A stretch of 64,000 bases of DNA from Cupriavidus nantongensis (GTDB lineage Bacteria > Pseudomonadota > Gammaproteobacteria > Burkholderiales > Burkholderiaceae): the NCBI RefSeq assembly GCF_001598055.1, contig NZ_CP014844.1, forward strand, positions 3,313,642 to 3,377,641. The letters are read 5' to 3'. Below are positions 1-11,211 of this stretch, piece by piece. The notes under the pieces are model-generated. The model was not told where the DNA came from. It made no database searches and saw nothing but the letters and a program-made list of their open reading frames with translations. The first letter of the stretch is position 1. Every line of letters begins with the position of its first letter. Position numbers and translations under genes: made by a program.

Positions 1-70
1 GCCGGCGCATGCGGCAGCTGGCACCCGGACAACATCAGCAGCCCCAGCAGGGCCGCAGCGATCAGACGGA

Positions 71-74
<4 letters not shown>
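1..74 (-). CDS. Lipoprotein, N-terminal fragment (probable PilF/PilW-type pilus biogenesis protein)
   Basis: Only the first 24 codons lie in the window. They encode a typical lipoprotein signal: a basic start, an Ala/Leu hydrophobic core and a lipobox ending LSGC, so the mature protein would be lipidated and membrane-bound. The ATG shares four bases (ATGA) with the stop of rlmN, so the two are translationally coupled. In related beta-proteobacteria the gene after ndk-rlmN is usually the TPR lipoprotein PilF/PilW needed for type IV pilus assembly. That identity is inferred from position, because no TPR sequence is visible here. Confidence 0.55.
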
Positions 75-1225
<1,151 letters not shown>

Positions 1226-1261
1226 GACGGCAGACTCGGCTTGGTGTCAGTCAGCAGCCGA

Positions 1262-1687
1262 TCAGCGGCTGTAGACGTTCATGCCCGGGAAGAAGAACGC
1301 GACTTCCACGGCAGCCGTTTCGGCAGCGTCGGAGCCGTGCACGGCGTTGGCGTCGATGCTGTCGGCGAAGTCGGCGCGGATGGTGCCCTTCTCGGCCTTC
1401 TTCGGGTCGGTGGCGCCCATCAGGTCGCGGTTCTTGGCAATGGCGTTCTCGCCTTCCAGCGCCTGGATCATGACCGGGCCCGAAACCATGAAGTCGACCA
1501 GGTCCTTGAAGAACGGACGCTCCTTGTGGACGGCGTAGAACTGCTCGGCTTCGCCGCGCGACAGGTGCACCATCTTGGCAGCAACGATCTTCAGGCCGGC
1601 GGCCTCGAAACGGGCGTAGATCTGGCCAATCACGTTCTTGGCCACGGCATCCGGCTTGATAATCGACAGGGTGCGTTCGATCGCCAT
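1262..1687 (-). CDS. ndk: Nucleoside diphosphate kinase
   Basis: Transfers the gamma phosphate of ATP to nucleoside diphosphates through a phosphohistidine, balancing NTP and dNTP pools in the cytoplasm. The 141-residue length is standard. The active-site histidine is His117 in the segment [12 protein letters not shown], and the N-terminal [12 protein letters not shown] strand is characteristic. It is the first gene of the ndk-rlmN-lipoprotein unit. An AT-richer leader precedes the ATG; no promoter is obvious enough to mark. Confidence 0.98.
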   Translation of the reverse strand: MAIERTLSIIKPDAVAKNVIGQIYARFEAAGLKIVAAKMVHLSRGEAEQFYAVHKERPFFKDLVDFMVSGPVMIQALEGENAIAKNRDLMGATDPKKAEKGTIRADFADSIDANAVHGSDAAETAAVEVAFFFPGMNVYSR

Positions 1688-2060
1688 GAAAAACTCCGAA
1701 AAATGAAGGGGTTACAAATGGATTAAACGTGCAATTCTAGCACGAAGACTATGACGGTTTCGAGGGTCTTGCAGACCTCCCGACGGGCCCGCCCGCCCCT
1801 CGCGCACATGGCAGCCGCAAGTTGCAAAAAATGCACATTACAACCTTGTCATCCCTGGAACGCAGCGCCGCCGCTAACATCCAATGTGAGCGGCGTCGAA
1901 CGGACGCGAGCCGGCGCTAAGTGACTGCTGAATTACCGCGCCCTTGCAATCCGGCCTGCCCGATGCCACATTGACGATGGTTCCGTCCGGCTTCCATACG
2001 AGTCTTCGCATTTGAAGTCCCGCCACGCCGGCGCCTCACCGTTTTGAGACAGGAGTCACC
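1688..2060. other. Divergent intergenic region, ndk / Bax-inhibitor-like gene
   Basis: 373 bases without a credible coding sequence separate two divergently read genes, so both promoters should lie here. An A-rich stretch near 1818-1845 is the most promoter-like part, but I could not fit a convincing -35/-10 pair. A good AGGAG ribosome site sits just before the ATG at 2061. No repeat or structured RNA is evident. Confidence 0.5.
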
Positions 2061-2765
2061 ATGGATAACAAGCTGAACACCTACGGTTTCGGCAACAGTG
2101 CGTCGACCGTCACTGACGTCGTCGTTCGCAACCGGGTCTTGCGCAACACTTACTGGCTGCTGGCCCTATCGATGATCCCCACCGTGCTCGGTGCGTGGAT
2201 CGGCGTGGCCACCGGCTTCAGCTTCATGGCGGGCAGCCCCGGCCTGTCGCTGATCCTGTTCCTCGCGATCGCGTTCGGCTTCTTCTTTGCCATCGAGAAG
2301 ACCAAGAACAGCAGCATGGGCGTGGTCCTGCTGCTGGCCTTCACCTTCTTCATGGGCCTGATGCTGTCGCGGCTGATCAGCGTCACCTTGTCGTTCTCGA
2401 ACGGCCCGGCACTGATCATGTACGCCTTCGGCGGCACCGCGGCCGTGTTCGGCGCGATGGCGTCGATCGCCACCGTCAGCAAGCGTGATTTCTCCGGCCT
2501 GGGCAAGTTCCTGTTCGTCGGCGTGATCCTGCTGATCCTGGCCAGCGTCGCCAATATCTGGCTGCAGCTGCCGGCGCTGATGATCACGGTGTCGGTGATC
2601 GCGATCGGTATCTTCTCGGCGTACATCCTGTTCGACGTGCAGCGCGTGGTGAACGGCGGCGAGACCAACTACATCACCGCCACGCTGGCGATCTACCTCG
2701 ACGTGTACAACGTGTTCGCCAACCTGCTGGCGCTGCTGGGCATCTTCGGCGGCAACCGCGAATGA
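2061..2765 (+). CDS. Bax inhibitor-1 / YccA family inner-membrane protein
   Basis: A 234-residue protein that is almost entirely hydrophobic, with about seven membrane segments and the compact layout of the BI-1/YccA (UPF0005) family. E. coli YccA interacts with the FtsH protease and slows its action on membrane substrates such as SecY; transfer of that role here is an inference. The N-terminal 30 residues are polar (MDNKLNTYGFG) and there is no cleavable signal. The start is fixed by an AGGAG ribosome site eight bases upstream. It converges with rlmD and ends at a shared bidirectional terminator. Confidence 0.85.
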   Translation: MDNKLNTYGFGNSASTVTDVVVRNRVLRNTYWLLALSMIPTVLGAWIGVATGFSFMAGSPGLSLILFLAIAFGFFFAIEKTKNSSMGVVLLLAFTFFMGLMLSRLISVTLSFSNGPALIMYAFGGTAAVFGAMASIATVSKRDFSGLGKFLFVGVILLILASVANIWLQLPALMITVSVIAIGIFSAYILFDVQRVVNGGETNYITATLAIYLDVYNVFANLLALLGIFGGNRE

Positions 2766-2784
2766 CGGCGACTGCCGCGGCATG

Positions 2785-2813
2785 AAAAAAGCCGGCCTGT
2801 TGGCCGGCTTTTC
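2785..2813. terminator. Bidirectional intrinsic terminator
   Basis: A perfect 7-bp GC stem (GCCGGCC/GGCCGGC) with a TGTT loop spans 2791-2808, flanked by A-tracts on one side and T-tracts on the other. It can therefore stop transcription both from the YccA-like gene (+) and from rlmD (-). Confidence 0.9.
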
Positions 2814-2842
2814 TTTTGGGTGCCCGCAGCGATCAGTCGCGA

Positions 2843-4306
2843 TCAGCTACGATCAAACACCGCGATCGACTCGACGTGCGAGGTGTGCGGGAACATGTTG
2901 ACCACGCCGGCGCCGCTCAGGCGGTATCCCGCCTCGTGCACCAGCAGGCCGGCGTCGCGCGCCAGCGTAGCGGGGCTGCACGACACATAGACGATGCGCC
3001 GCGGCAGCACGTCGCTGCCCTGCTGCGCCAGCTCGCCCAGCGCCTTGCTCACCGCGAGCGCGCCTTCGCGCGGCGGATCGACCAGCCAGCGGTCGAAGCG
3101 GCCCAGCGCGGCGATGTCGTCGGCGGTGACCTCGAACAGGTTGCGGCACGCGAACTCGGTCCTGGCGGCCAGCCCGTTGTATTCCGCATTGGCAAGCGCG
3201 CGCGCGGTCAGCGCCTCGCTGCCTTCGATGCCCATCACCGTCTTGCCCTGCGTCGCCAGCGGCAGCGTGAAGTTGCCGATGCCGCAGAACAGGTCGAGCA
3301 GGCGGTCCTGCGGCTGCGCGTCGAGCAGGCGCAGCGCGCGGCCGATCAGCACGCGGTTGATCTGGTGGTTGACCTGGGTGAAGTCGGTCGGCTTGAACGG
3401 CATGCGGATGCCGAACTCCGGCAGCGTGTAGGCCAGTTCGGCGTCGGCCGGGTAGAACGGATAGACGGTATCCGGGCCCTTCGGCTGCAGCCAGAACTGC
3501 ACTTTGTGCGCATCGGCAAAGGCACGCAGCAGGTCCTTGTCGGCATCGGTCAGCGGCTCCAGGATGCGCAGCACCAGCGCCGTCACCTCCTGGCCCACGG
3601 CCAGCTCGATCTGCGGCATGCGGTCGCGGATCGACAGCCCCATCACCAGCTCGCGCAGCGGCACCAGCATCGCCGACACATGCGGCGGCAGGATCTCGCA
3701 GCGCGTCATGTCGGCGACATAGCTGCTCTTGCGCTCATGAAAGCCGACCAGCACCCCGCCCTTCTTGGCCACATGGCGCACCGTCAGGCGCGCGCGGTAG
3801 CGATAGCCCCAGTCGGGCCCGGCGATCGGGCGGAACACCACGTCGGGCTTCACCTTGGACAAGTGCCACAAGTTGTCTTCCAGCACACGTTGCTTGATGG
3901 CGAGCTGCGCGCGCGAATCCAGATGCTGCATCGAGCACCCGCCGCAGACGCCAAAGTGCTGGCAGCCCGGCTCGACGCGCATCACGGAGGCCTGCCGCAC
4001 TTCGCCCAGGTGCGCCTGCTCGTAGCTGGGCTTGCGGCGATAGCTGCGGTAGCTGACGGTCTCGCCCGGCAGCGCGCCCTCGACGAAGATCACCTTGCCC
4101 GGCGTGCCGTCCTCGTTGACCAGCCGGCCGACGCCGCGGGCTTCCATGTCGAGGCTGTCGATCGTCACCACGGGGTCGTCCGCGGGCGCACCGCCCTGGG
4201 CGGCACCACGGCCACGGGAGTTCTTTGCGACGGGGGCAGCACCTTCGACCGCCGCAGCGGCCGGCACGGCCGGCGTTTCTTGTGGGGAGGACACGGCTTG
4301 GGACAC
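2843..4306 (-). CDS. rlmD: RlmD, 23S rRNA (uracil-1939-C5) methyltransferase
   Basis: An SAM-dependent m5U methyltransferase of the RumA/TrmA family, 487 residues. After a low-complexity Ala/Pro/Gly N-terminus come a TRAM RNA-binding domain (about residues 45-105), the iron-sulfur cysteines in [13 protein letters not shown], the SAM motif [13 protein letters not shown], the DPPREGA motif and the catalytic Cys in [12 protein letters not shown]. The marked start is a GTG giving about 50 residues before the TRAM domain, longer than E. coli RlmD; a start nearer the first internal ATG (about codon 54) would cut into the domain, so the exact start is uncertain. Confidence 0.93.
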   Translation of the reverse strand: MSQAVSSPQETPAVPAAAAVEGAAPVAKNSRGRGAAQGGAPADDPVVTIDSLDMEARGVGRLVNEDGTPGKVIFVEGALPGETVSYRSYRRKPSYEQAHLGEVRQASVMRVEPGCQHFGVCGGCSMQHLDSRAQLAIKQRVLEDNLWHLSKVKPDVVFRPIAGPDWGYRYRARLTVRHVAKKGGVLVGFHERKSSYVADMTRCEILPPHVSAMLVPLRELVMGLSIRDRMPQIELAVGQEVTALVLRILEPLTDADKDLLRAFADAHKVQFWLQPKGPDTVYPFYPADAELAYTLPEFGIRMPFKPTDFTQVNHQINRVLIGRALRLLDAQPQDRLLDLFCGIGNFTLPLATQGKTVMGIEGSEALTARALANAEYNGLAARTEFACRNLFEVTADDIAALGRFDRWLVDPPREGALAVSKALGELAQQGSDVLPRRIVYVSCSPATLARDAGLLVHEAGYRLSGAGVVNMFPHTSHVESIAVFDRS

Positions 4307-4404
4307 CAGATAAAACCTGACGTATTGTTTTACGAAAGCGCGATTGTATGCCAGACCGGGCCGGCTCCGTTGGCGTACGTCCGGGCCGACGACGGAGAGC
4401 AGGC

Positions 4405-5259
4405 ATGGAACTGATTTCGTGGAACATCCAGTGGGGCCGCGGCGCCGACGGGCGCGTCGACCTGGCGCGGCAGGTCGAGGTCCTGCGCGCCATGGCCGAT
4501 GCCGACGTGCTGTGCCTGCAGGAGGTGACGCGCGGCTTTGGCGAACTACGTGGCGAACCCGGCGCCGACCAGGTATCGGAGCTGACCGCGCTGCTGCCGG
4601 GCTATCAGCTCCTCTATGCGCCGGCGGTCGAGCGGCGTGGCCGCACCGGCGAGCTCAAGCAGTTCGGCAACCTGGTTGCCACCCGGCTGCCGGTGCGCGA
4701 GGTGTTTCGGCATGCACTGCCCTGGCCCGCGGACCCCGAGGTGGCATCGATGCCGCGGGTGGCGCTGGAAGCCACCGTGGAAGCCGGCAGCGCGCCGCTG
4801 CGCGTGATCTGCACCCATCTGGAATATTATTCGGCGCCCCAGCGCAACGCCCAGGCCGAAGCCCTGCGCGACTGGCATGCCGAGGCTTGCGCCCACGCGC
4901 GCCGCCCCGGCCGCAACGAGCAGTGGCCGGGCCCGTTCACGCCCGAGCCGCGGCCCGTCGAAGCCATCCTGTGCGGCGACTTCAACAGCAAACCCGACGA
5001 TGTCGCCTATCGGCGCATGCTCGACCCCTTCGACGACGGCACGCCAGCCTGGCGCGACGCCTGGCTGCATGCGCATCCCGGCCAGCCGCATGCCCCGACC
5101 TGCGCGCTGCACGACAAGGAACAATGGCCCGAGCCGCCCTTTGCCTGTGACTTCATGCTGGTGACCGAGCCGCTCGTGGCCCGCATCCGGCGCTGCGAGG
5201 TCAACGCCGACACCGATGCCTCGGACCACCAGCCGATCCTGCTGTCGCTGGACCTCTAG
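4405..5259 (+). CDS. Endonuclease/exonuclease/phosphatase (EEP) superfamily hydrolase
   Basis: A 284-residue Mg2+-dependent phosphohydrolase of the DNase I/ExoIII fold. Visible motifs are ISWNIQW at the N-terminus, LQEV (metal-binding Glu), THLEY, GDFNSKP (catalytic Asp-Asn) and the C-terminal SDHQPI. The substrate cannot be told from sequence; relatives include nucleases, phosphodiesterases and lipid phosphatases. The start at 4405 has a GGAGAG ribosome site immediately upstream; an in-frame ATG 57 bases earlier would add an Arg-rich tail with no family support. No signal peptide, so probably cytoplasmic. It diverges from rlmD and converges on the exonuclease gene behind rpoS. Confidence 0.85.
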   Translation: MELISWNIQWGRGADGRVDLARQVEVLRAMADADVLCLQEVTRGFGELRGEPGADQVSELTALLPGYQLLYAPAVERRGRTGELKQFGNLVATRLPVREVFRHALPWPADPEVASMPRVALEATVEAGSAPLRVICTHLEYYSAPQRNAQAEALRDWHAEACAHARRPGRNEQWPGPFTPEPRPVEAILCGDFNSKPDDVAYRRMLDPFDDGTPAWRDAWLHAHPGQPHAPTCALHDKEQWPEPPFACDFMLVTEPLVARIRRCEVNADTDASDHQPILLSLDL

Positions 5260-5301
5260 GCCGGTCTGCGCCGGGCCAGGCCGGGCCCGCGGCTGCCGTC
5301 G

Positions 5302-6141
5302 TCAGTCTTCGAGGTCTTCGGCTTCGGGCGTCAGGCGCTGCAGCCGGAAGGCCTGCAGGTATTCCATCCACTGTTCGCCCGGCAGCTCGGCCAGCGATTC
5401 CTGGACGAATTCCATCTCGATATCGAACTCGCGCGGCGACAGCCCGCCGCGCATCAGCTGGAAGCGGCAGTACATCAGGTAGGTGTTGACGACGTCGGTC
5501 TCGCAGTACGCGCGGATCTCGTCAAGCTGCCCGGCCTGGAAGGCCTGCCATACCTTGCTGCCGTCCATCCCCATCTTGCCCGGAAAGCCGCACAGCTTGG
5601 CCAGGTCATCGAGCGGGGCGCTGGCGCGCGGCTGGTACATCGCCAGCAGGTCCATCAGGTCCAGGTGCCGCATGTGGTAGCGGCTGATGTAGTTGTTCCA
5701 CTTGAAGTCGCGGCTGTCCTCGTCGCGGCCCTCGCCCATCTCCCAATAACGCGGCGCGGTGATGCCGTTGACCAGGCCGCGGTAGTGCAGCACCGGCAGG
5801 TCGAAGCCGCCGCCATTCCACGACACCAGTTGCGGGCTGTAGCGCGCGATCAGTTCATAGAACTTCTGGATCAGCGTGGCCTCGCCGTCCTGCGGCGTGC
5901 CGAGCGAGCCGACATGGAACACCGCCGAGCCGTCGCGGTGCGTGCGCCGCAGCACGCAGGAAATCGCGGCGACACGCTGCAGGTAGTGCGGGAGGAAATC
6001 GCTGCCGGTCTTTTCGCGGCGGGCGGAAAACGCATGCTCGGCGACTTCGGCGTCGCTCATCGCATCGGGATGGTCATGCAAACGGCGCAGGCCGGCGACA
6101 TCGGGAATGGTCTCGATGTCGAATACCAGCACAGGGGTCAT
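5302..6141 (-). CDS. Predicted 3'-5' exonuclease, PolB-like exonuclease family
   Basis: A 279-residue stand-alone DEDD exonuclease resembling the proofreading domain of B-family DNA polymerases (DNA_pol_B_exo2 type). The three acidic motifs are present: DIETIPD at the N-terminus, [12 protein letters not shown] in the middle and CETDVVNTY for the third. No polymerase domain follows. The ATG shares four bases with the rpoS stop, so translation is coupled to rpoS and expression should follow it. The reading frame stays open far upstream within rpoS, but that part is a shadow. A role in DNA or RNA 3' trimming in stationary phase is an inference from the coupling. Confidence 0.85.
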   Translation of the reverse strand: MTPVLVFDIETIPDVAGLRRLHDHPDAMSDAEVAEHAFSARREKTGSDFLPHYLQRVAAISCVLRRTHRDGSAVFHVGSLGTPQDGEATLIQKFYELIARYSPQLVSWNGGGFDLPVLHYRGLVNGITAPRYWEMGEGRDEDSRDFKWNNYISRYHMRHLDLMDLLAMYQPRASAPLDDLAKLCGFPGKMGMDGSKVWQAFQAGQLDEIRAYCETDVVNTYLMYCRFQLMRGGLSPREFDIEMEFVQESLAELPGEQWMEYLQAFRLQRLTPEAEDLED

Positions 6142-7325
6142 AGAACGGCGTCCTTCCTGACACCTTGCGAAGCGAAATGCCGCTTGAGCTTGACCAGCGC
6201 CTCCTGCTGGATCCGGCGCACGCGCTCGCGCGTCAGGCCCATCTCCTCGGCAAGCTCTTCCAGCGTGGCGGGCTCGATGTGGTTCAGGCCGAAGCGGCGC
6301 TCGACCACATAGCGATGCTTTTCCGACAGGCGCGCCAGCCAGAGCTTCATCAGCCCTTCCAGCTCGCGGTGCGCCACCTCCTGGTCGGGGGCGGCGTTGT
6401 GCTCGTCGGAGAGGAAATCCAGGAGGCTCGAGCCGGGATCGAGATCGAACGGCGTATCGAGCGAGGTGGTGTGTTCGTTGAGTGCCAGCACGTCCTGCAC
6501 TTCGTCCGGCGTCTTGCCCAGCAGGTGGGCGATGTCTTCCAGGCTGGCGTCGCGCCCGTCGGTGCCGCCCTTCTCCAGATGGCGCTTGGCGCGCAGCACC
6601 TGGTTGAGTTCGCGGATCACGTGCACCGGCAGGCGGACCGTGCGGGCCTGGTTCATGATGGCGCGCTCGATGCTCTGGCGGATCCACCACGTTGCGTAGG
6701 TCGAGAAGCGGAAGCCGCGCGACGGATCGAACTTCTCGATCGCGTGCATCAGGCCCAGGTTGCCTTCCTCGATCAGGTCGAGCAGCGGCACGCCGCGATT
6801 GAGATAGCCCTTGGCGATGCTGACCACCAGCCGCAGGTTGCGCTCGATCATGACCTGGCGCGCGGCAAAGTCGCCGTCCTTGGCCAGCGTGGAGAAATGC
6901 AGTTCTTCCGGCGCCGACAGCAGCGGCTTGATGCTGATGCGGTTCAGGTAGTGCTGGACGGTGTCGGCGGCCAGCTCGGTATGCAGCACCGTGCGGAAAT
7001 CGTCATGCTCGGCGGTCGCGCTTTCGGTGCCGTTTTCCGCGCTGTCTTCGTCCTCGTCGTCCGACTCGTCCTCGTCGTCGTCGCGCAGATGGCGCTCGTT
7101 GCGATCATTGTCGTCGCCGAGCAGGTCGGCCTCGCGCAGTCCCACCGCAGCGGACGTGGCGATGGGCTCGTCGGTCACGGGAAGCATCTCGGCGGCGAGA
7201 TCGGGCTCGAAGCCCTCTGCATCGGCGCGTTCGTCGGGATGCGCCACACCAGCCTTCACTTCCGGCTGCTTGGGACGGCGAGCCCTGCTGACGGTTCCGG
7301 AGGAGACAGTTTTCTGGCGTGGCAT
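6138..7325 (-). CDS. rpoS: RNA polymerase sigma factor RpoS (sigma-S)
   Basis: The general stress and stationary-phase sigma factor, 395 residues against about 330 in E. coli. Region 2 is clear ([20 protein letters not shown], then [17 protein letters not shown]), region 3 follows, and region 4 carries the helix-turn-helix ([20 protein letters not shown]). The extra length is an N-terminal extension ending in a strongly acidic tract ([18 protein letters not shown], roughly residues 83-100). The upstream neighbour nlpD is only six bases away; as in E. coli, an rpoS promoter may lie inside nlpD, but I cannot place one. It ends in an ATGA overlap with the exonuclease gene. Confidence 0.97.
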   Translation of the reverse strand: MPRQKTVSSGTVSRARRPKQPEVKAGVAHPDERADAEGFEPDLAAEMLPVTDEPIATSAAVGLREADLLGDDNDRNERHLRDDDEDESDDEDEDSAENGTESATAEHDDFRTVLHTELAADTVQHYLNRISIKPLLSAPEELHFSTLAKDGDFAARQVMIERNLRLVVSIAKGYLNRGVPLLDLIEEGNLGLMHAIEKFDPSRGFRFSTYATWWIRQSIERAIMNQARTVRLPVHVIRELNQVLRAKRHLEKGGTDGRDASLEDIAHLLGKTPDEVQDVLALNEHTTSLDTPFDLDPGSSLLDFLSDEHNAAPDQEVAHRELEGLMKLWLARLSEKHRYVVERRFGLNHIEPATLEELAEEMGLTRERVRRIQQEALVKLKRHFASQGVRKDAVL

Positions 7326-7331
7326 GAACCC

Positions 7332-8225
7332 TCACTGTGGCGGCAGGTACCGCATCGGATCAACCGGTTTTCCGTTCTTGCGAACTTCGAAGTGAAGCTT
7401 CACCCGGTCGGTATCACTGTTGCCCATCTCTGCAATCTTCTGGCCTTTTCGGACCGTGGATTGCTCGGCGACGAGCACCTTGTCGTTGTGCCCGTAAGCG
7501 GTAAGAAATGTCTCGTTGTGTTTGATGATGACAAGATTCCCGTAGCCGCGCAAGGGGCCTACGTGAATCACCCGACCGTCATCCGCGGCCAGCACCGAAT
7601 CGCCCTTCTTGCCCGCAATATCGATGCCTTTATTACCCTTGTCGTCGAATTTACCGACCATCTGGCCGGTCGCCGGCCAGCTCAGCTTGATCGAGCCGTC
7701 GGCCATCGGCGCCGAGCCCGGCGCGGTCGCTGCGGGTGTTGCAGGCGCTGCCGCCGGCGCCGAAGCGGCGCCGGTGGGCGCGGCGGTGGGCGCGGCCGGC
7801 GGCGGCACCGGCGTGCCGTTCGGACGCGCCTGGTCGATCGGCTGGGCCTGCACCGTGCCTGGCGCCACCGGCATGGTGGCCACGCCCGGCGCAGTGTTGA
7901 CGTCGGCACCCGGCGGCACGATGCGCAGCAGCTGGCCGACCTCGATCTGGTTCACATTGGTCAGGTTGTTCCACGTTGCCACATCGCGATACGACTGGCC
8001 GTTCTCCAGCGCGATACGGTAAAGGGTATCGCCTCGCTTGACCCGATAGTACCCGGGTGGCGCCGGTTCCAGCGTCGCCGCGGTGGTACCGGAGGTGGAG
8101 GTACGGTCGACGACCGGCGCCGGCATCGGCGAATTGGCGCAGGCGGCCAGCAGGGCCGCGAGCGACGTCGCCGCAAGAAGTTGTCCGGCGCGTGCGAAAT
8201 TTTGCGATTTCACGATGTTGTGCAT
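7332..8225 (-). CDS. nlpD: NlpD-type LysM/M23 lipoprotein, amidase activator
   Basis: An outer-membrane lipoprotein of 297 residues: lipobox LAAC near residue 29, one LysM peptidoglycan-binding module (YYRVKRGDTLYRIALEN...), a Pro/Ala-rich linker and a C-terminal LytM/M23 domain. The peptidase metal ligands are degenerate. The usual His of HxGxD is Asn in NKGIDI, and the HLHFE motif reads KLHFE. This is what is expected of NlpD, which in E. coli is not a hydrolase but activates the septal amidase AmiC. Position between pcm and rpoS is the conserved arrangement. Confidence 0.94.
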   Translation of the reverse strand: MHNIVKSQNFARAGQLLAATSLAALLAACANSPMPAPVVDRTSTSGTTAATLEPAPPGYYRVKRGDTLYRIALENGQSYRDVATWNNLTNVNQIEVGQLLRIVPPGADVNTAPGVATMPVAPGTVQAQPIDQARPNGTPVPPPAAPTAAPTGAASAPAAAPATPAATAPGSAPMADGSIKLSWPATGQMVGKFDDKGNKGIDIAGKKGDSVLAADDGRVIHVGPLRGYGNLVIIKHNETFLTAYGHNDKVLVAEQSTVRKGQKIAEMGNSDTDRVKLHFEVRKNGKPVDPMRYLPPQ

Positions 8226-8233
8226 AGTTCGAC

Positions 8234-9154
8234 TCAGATGGTGCCCGATTTTAAGGGCACAAAGAAAACGGCTTCAAGCGCGGTGCGGTGAAAGCGATGG
8301 CGGTTGCGCCGCTCGATCAGCAGCAGCTGCTGCGTCACGGTCTGGCCAGGCACGCCTGCCGGCGGCATCACCGCCACCGGGGCGATCAGGCGCCCGCCGA
8401 TGGCCAGCTGCTCCAGCAGCGCCTCGGGCACCTCCATGCCGGCCGCGGCGAGGATGATGGCCGAGAACGGCGCGGCCTGCGGCAGGCCCAGCATGCCGTC
8501 GCCGTAATGCAGGCGCAGGTTGGGCACGCGCAAGGGCCGCAGGTTCGCCTTGGCCTGTTCGTGCAGCGGCCGGATGCGCTCGATCGAGAAGACTTCGCGC
8601 GCCACCTGGGCCAGAACCGCGGCCTGGTAGCCGCAGCCGGTGCCGATCTCGAGCACGCGCTCCAGCGGCGCCTCGGCGCCCAGGCCCTCGCGCAGCAGCT
8701 CGATCATGCGCGCCACCACCGAGGGCTTGGAGATGGTTTGCTGGTGGCCGATCGGCAGCGCGGCGTCTTCATACGCCTGCGATGCCAGCCCCGGCTCGAC
8801 GAACAGGTGGCGCGGCACCGTGGCGATGGCCGACAGCACGCGCTCGTCGCGGATGCCCGCGGCGCGCAGCCGCGCCGCCAGTGCCACGCGCGCACGCGCC
8901 GAGGCCATGCCGCCGCCGCCCGCGGTGGCCGCCGAGGCGCGCTGCGCGACCGCGCTGGCCGGCACCGGCGCGGGCGCCGGCGCCGCAGTGCGCGGCAGCC
9001 GCGGCTTGGCTGGCGTAACGGGCGGGGGCACGGGCGCGGCCGGGCGCGGCGCGCCAACCGCGGGGATGCCGGCGGTGCGCGCGGGCGCGGGCTTGCGCTC
9101 GACCACCGCATCCAGCGGCAGCGGGAACTTGTTGCGAGGAGGCGTGGAACTCAT
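8234..9154 (-). CDS. pcm: Protein-L-isoaspartate O-methyltransferase
   Basis: Repairs isoaspartyl residues in ageing proteins by SAM-dependent methylation. The catalytic domain occupies about residues 85-306, with the SAM motif [16 protein letters not shown] and the HLFVEPGLA and [11 protein letters not shown] segments that mark the family. The first 80 or so residues are an Ala/Pro/Arg-rich low-complexity extension absent from E. coli Pcm (208 residues). The ATG at 9154 is preceded by GGAGG some distance upstream; a shorter start is possible. It lies between surE and nlpD in the stress operon. Confidence 0.94.
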   Translation of the reverse strand: MSSTPPRNKFPLPLDAVVERKPAPARTAGIPAVGAPRPAAPVPPPVTPAKPRLPRTAAPAPAPVPASAVAQRASAATAGGGGMASARARVALAARLRAAGIRDERVLSAIATVPRHLFVEPGLASQAYEDAALPIGHQQTISKPSVVARMIELLREGLGAEAPLERVLEIGTGCGYQAAVLAQVAREVFSIERIRPLHEQAKANLRPLRVPNLRLHYGDGMLGLPQAAPFSAIILAAAGMEVPEALLEQLAIGGRLIAPVAVMPPAGVPGQTVTQQLLLIERRNRHRFHRTALEAVFFVPLKSGTI

Positions 9155-9215
9155 CGGGGGCGCGACGCGGCGATTCGACGGCTCGTGCGGCTCGGGCGGC
9201 TCGGGACCGGCGGCC

Positions 9216-9968
9216 CTACTTCAGCCACTGGTCGAGCGCGTCGAGCTGCCCGCGGTGGGTCAGGTCCAGCTGCAACGGCGTGAGCGAGACATAGCCCTGC
9301 GCGGTCGCGTGGAAGTCGGTGCCTTCGCTGGCATCGCGCGCGTCGCCGGCGGGACCGATCCAGTAATTGGTGTCGCCGCGCGGGTTGACCTGCGTGATCA
9401 CCGGCTGCGACGGATGACGCTTGCCCAGGCGCGTGGCGCGATAGCCCTGGATATGTTCGAACGGCAGGTTCGGGATATTGACGTTGAGCAGGAACGGCTC
9501 GGCCGGCGGCGTGCCGATGATGCGCTCGACCACGGTGCGCGCGACGCGCGCGGCGGCATCGAGGTGTTCCCAGCCCTTGTCCACCTGCGAGAAGGCCACC
9601 GAGGGAATCCCCAGCAGGTAGCCCTCGATCGCGGCGGCGACGGTGCCGGAGTACAGCACGTCCTCGCCCATGTTCTGGCCCTGGTTGATGCCGGACACCA
9701 CCAGGTCAGGCTTTTCGTCGAGCAGCCCGGTCAGCGCGATATGCACGCAATCGGTGGGCGTGCCGTTGACGAAGCGAAAACCTTTTTGCACGCCTTCGCG
9801 CGCTTCGTAGATCGACAGCGGGCGCTGCAGGGTCAGGGAATTGGAAGCGCCGCTATGGTTCTGCTCCGGCGCGATGACCGTGATCCGGCCCAGCGGCGCG
9901 AGCGCAGCATGCAAAACGGCCAGTCCCGGCGCGAGATAACCGTCGTCGTTGGCGAGAAGGATATGCAT
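9216..9968 (-). CDS. surE: 5'/3'-nucleotidase SurE
   Basis: A metal-dependent nucleoside monophosphate phosphatase of 250 residues, linked to stationary-phase survival. The N-terminal [11 protein letters not shown] contains the paired metal-binding Asp residues; further family marks are [18 protein letters not shown] and [15 protein letters not shown]. The start at 9968 is chosen because the family begins at MxILLxNDDG; the frame extends 37 codons further up without homology. It is the first gene of surE-pcm-nlpD-rpoS-exonuclease, 61 bases before pcm. Confidence 0.96.
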   Translation of the reverse strand: MHILLANDDGYLAPGLAVLHAALAPLGRITVIAPEQNHSGASNSLTLQRPLSIYEAREGVQKGFRFVNGTPTDCVHIALTGLLDEKPDLVVSGINQGQNMGEDVLYSGTVAAAIEGYLLGIPSVAFSQVDKGWEHLDAAARVARTVVERIIGTPPAEPFLLNVNIPNLPFEHIQGYRATRLGKRHPSQPVITQVNPRGDTNYWIGPAGDARDASEGTDFHATAQGYVSLTPLQLDLTHRGQLDALDQWLK

Positions 9969-10187
9969 GCCGCGATTGTACCTGAGCGCAGGCGCGCAAG
10001 CGGCCCGCGCGCCGCCCGATCCGGCCATCCGCGGCGGCGGCGCCGGCACTGTATGCAGGCGGCAAATGACCGCCTCCACGCCTTCCGCATGAAACAGAAC
10101 GACCGTGCTATTCCTGCGCTACACTTGCCCCGCCGGCCCGCGTAAGCTTGACTGGCGCGGCATGCCAACCACACCACCGGAGACAAG

Positions 10188-11162
10188 ATGAAAGCCGTAT
10201 TGTGCAAAGCCTGGGGTCCGCCCGATTCGCTGACCCTCGAAACCCTGCCCGACCTGGTGCCCGGCAAGGGCGAAGTGGTCATCGACGTCAAGGCGGCCGC
10301 GGTCAACTTCCCGGATGTGCTGATCATCCAGAACAAGTACCAGGCCAAGCCCGAACTGCCGTTCACGCCCGGTTCGGAGCTGGCCGGCGTGGTCAAGGCG
10401 GTGGGCGAAGGCGTCACCCACGTCAAGCCCGGCGACAAAGTCATCGCCTACCTGGGCAATGGCGCTTTCGCCAGCCAGGCCAGGGCGCCGGCGGCGTCGG
10501 TGGTGCCGATGCCGCCCGGCATCGACTTCGAGACCGCGGCGGCCTTCACGCTGACCTACGGCACCTCGCACCACGCGGTGATCGACCGCGGCGAGCTGAA
10601 GGCGGGCCAGACCATGCTGGTGCTGGGCGCGGCCGGCGGCGTCGGCCTCGCAGCGATCGAGATCGGCAAGGCCATCGGCGCGCGCGTGATCGCGGCGGCG
10701 TCGACCGACGAAAAGCTCGAAGTGTGCAGGCAGCACGGTGCCGACGCCTTGATCAACTACAGCACCGAAGACCTGCGCGAGCGCATCAAGGCGCTGACCG
10801 ACGGCAAGGGCCCGGACGTGATCTACGACCCGGTCGGCGGCATCTATGCCGAACCGGCGTTCCGCTCGATCGGCTGGCGCGGCCGCTACCTGGTGGTGGG
10901 CTTCGCCAATGGCGAGATCCCCAGGCTGCCGCTCAACCTGGCGCTGCTCAAGGGCGCGTCGCTGGTGGGCGTGTTCTGGGGCGATTTCGTGCGGCGCGAG
11001 CCCAAGGCCAACCAGGCCAACATGGCGCAGATGCTGGGCTGGATGAAGGAAGGCAAGATCCGCCCGCATATCTCGGCGCGCTATCCGCTGGAGCAGGCCG
11101 CGCAGGCGCTCAAGGACATGGAAGCGCGCAAGGTCACCGGCAAGATCGTGATCGTGCCGTGA
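10188..11162 (+). CDS. NAD(P)H:quinone oxidoreductase family enzyme (zinc-free MDR)
   Basis: A 324-residue medium-chain dehydrogenase/reductase of the quinone-oxidoreductase type. The GroES-like N-terminal domain lacks the zinc cysteines of alcohol dehydrogenases, and the Rossmann segment AGQTMLVLGAAGGVGLAAIE binds the nucleotide. It probably reduces quinones or enoyl/enone substrates using NADPH in the cytosol; the real substrate is unknown. GGAGACAAG before the ATG is a sound ribosome site. It is a single gene between surE (divergent) and the porin (convergent). Confidence 0.85.
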   Translation: MKAVLCKAWGPPDSLTLETLPDLVPGKGEVVIDVKAAAVNFPDVLIIQNKYQAKPELPFTPGSELAGVVKAVGEGVTHVKPGDKVIAYLGNGAFASQARAPAASVVPMPPGIDFETAAAFTLTYGTSHHAVIDRGELKAGQTMLVLGAAGGVGLAAIEIGKAIGARVIAAASTDEKLEVCRQHGADALINYSTEDLRERIKALTDGKGPDVIYDPVGGIYAEPAFRSIGWRGRYLVVGFANGEIPRLPLNLALLKGASLVGVFWGDFVRREPKANQANMAQMLGWMKEGKIRPHISARYPLEQAAQALKDMEARKVTGKIVIVP

Positions 11163-11177
11163 CGGCGCCAAAAAAAT

Positions 11178-11211
11178 AAGGCGCAGGCGGTGCGGCTACA
11201 CCCTGCGCCAT
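11178..11211 (-). terminator. Intrinsic terminator of the porin gene
   Basis: An 8-bp stem (GGCGCAGG/CCTGCGCC, 11180-11209) is followed on the minus strand by TTATTTTTTT at 11170-11179. It lies about 120 bases downstream of the porin stop and close to the end of the convergent oxidoreductase gene. Confidence 0.8.
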
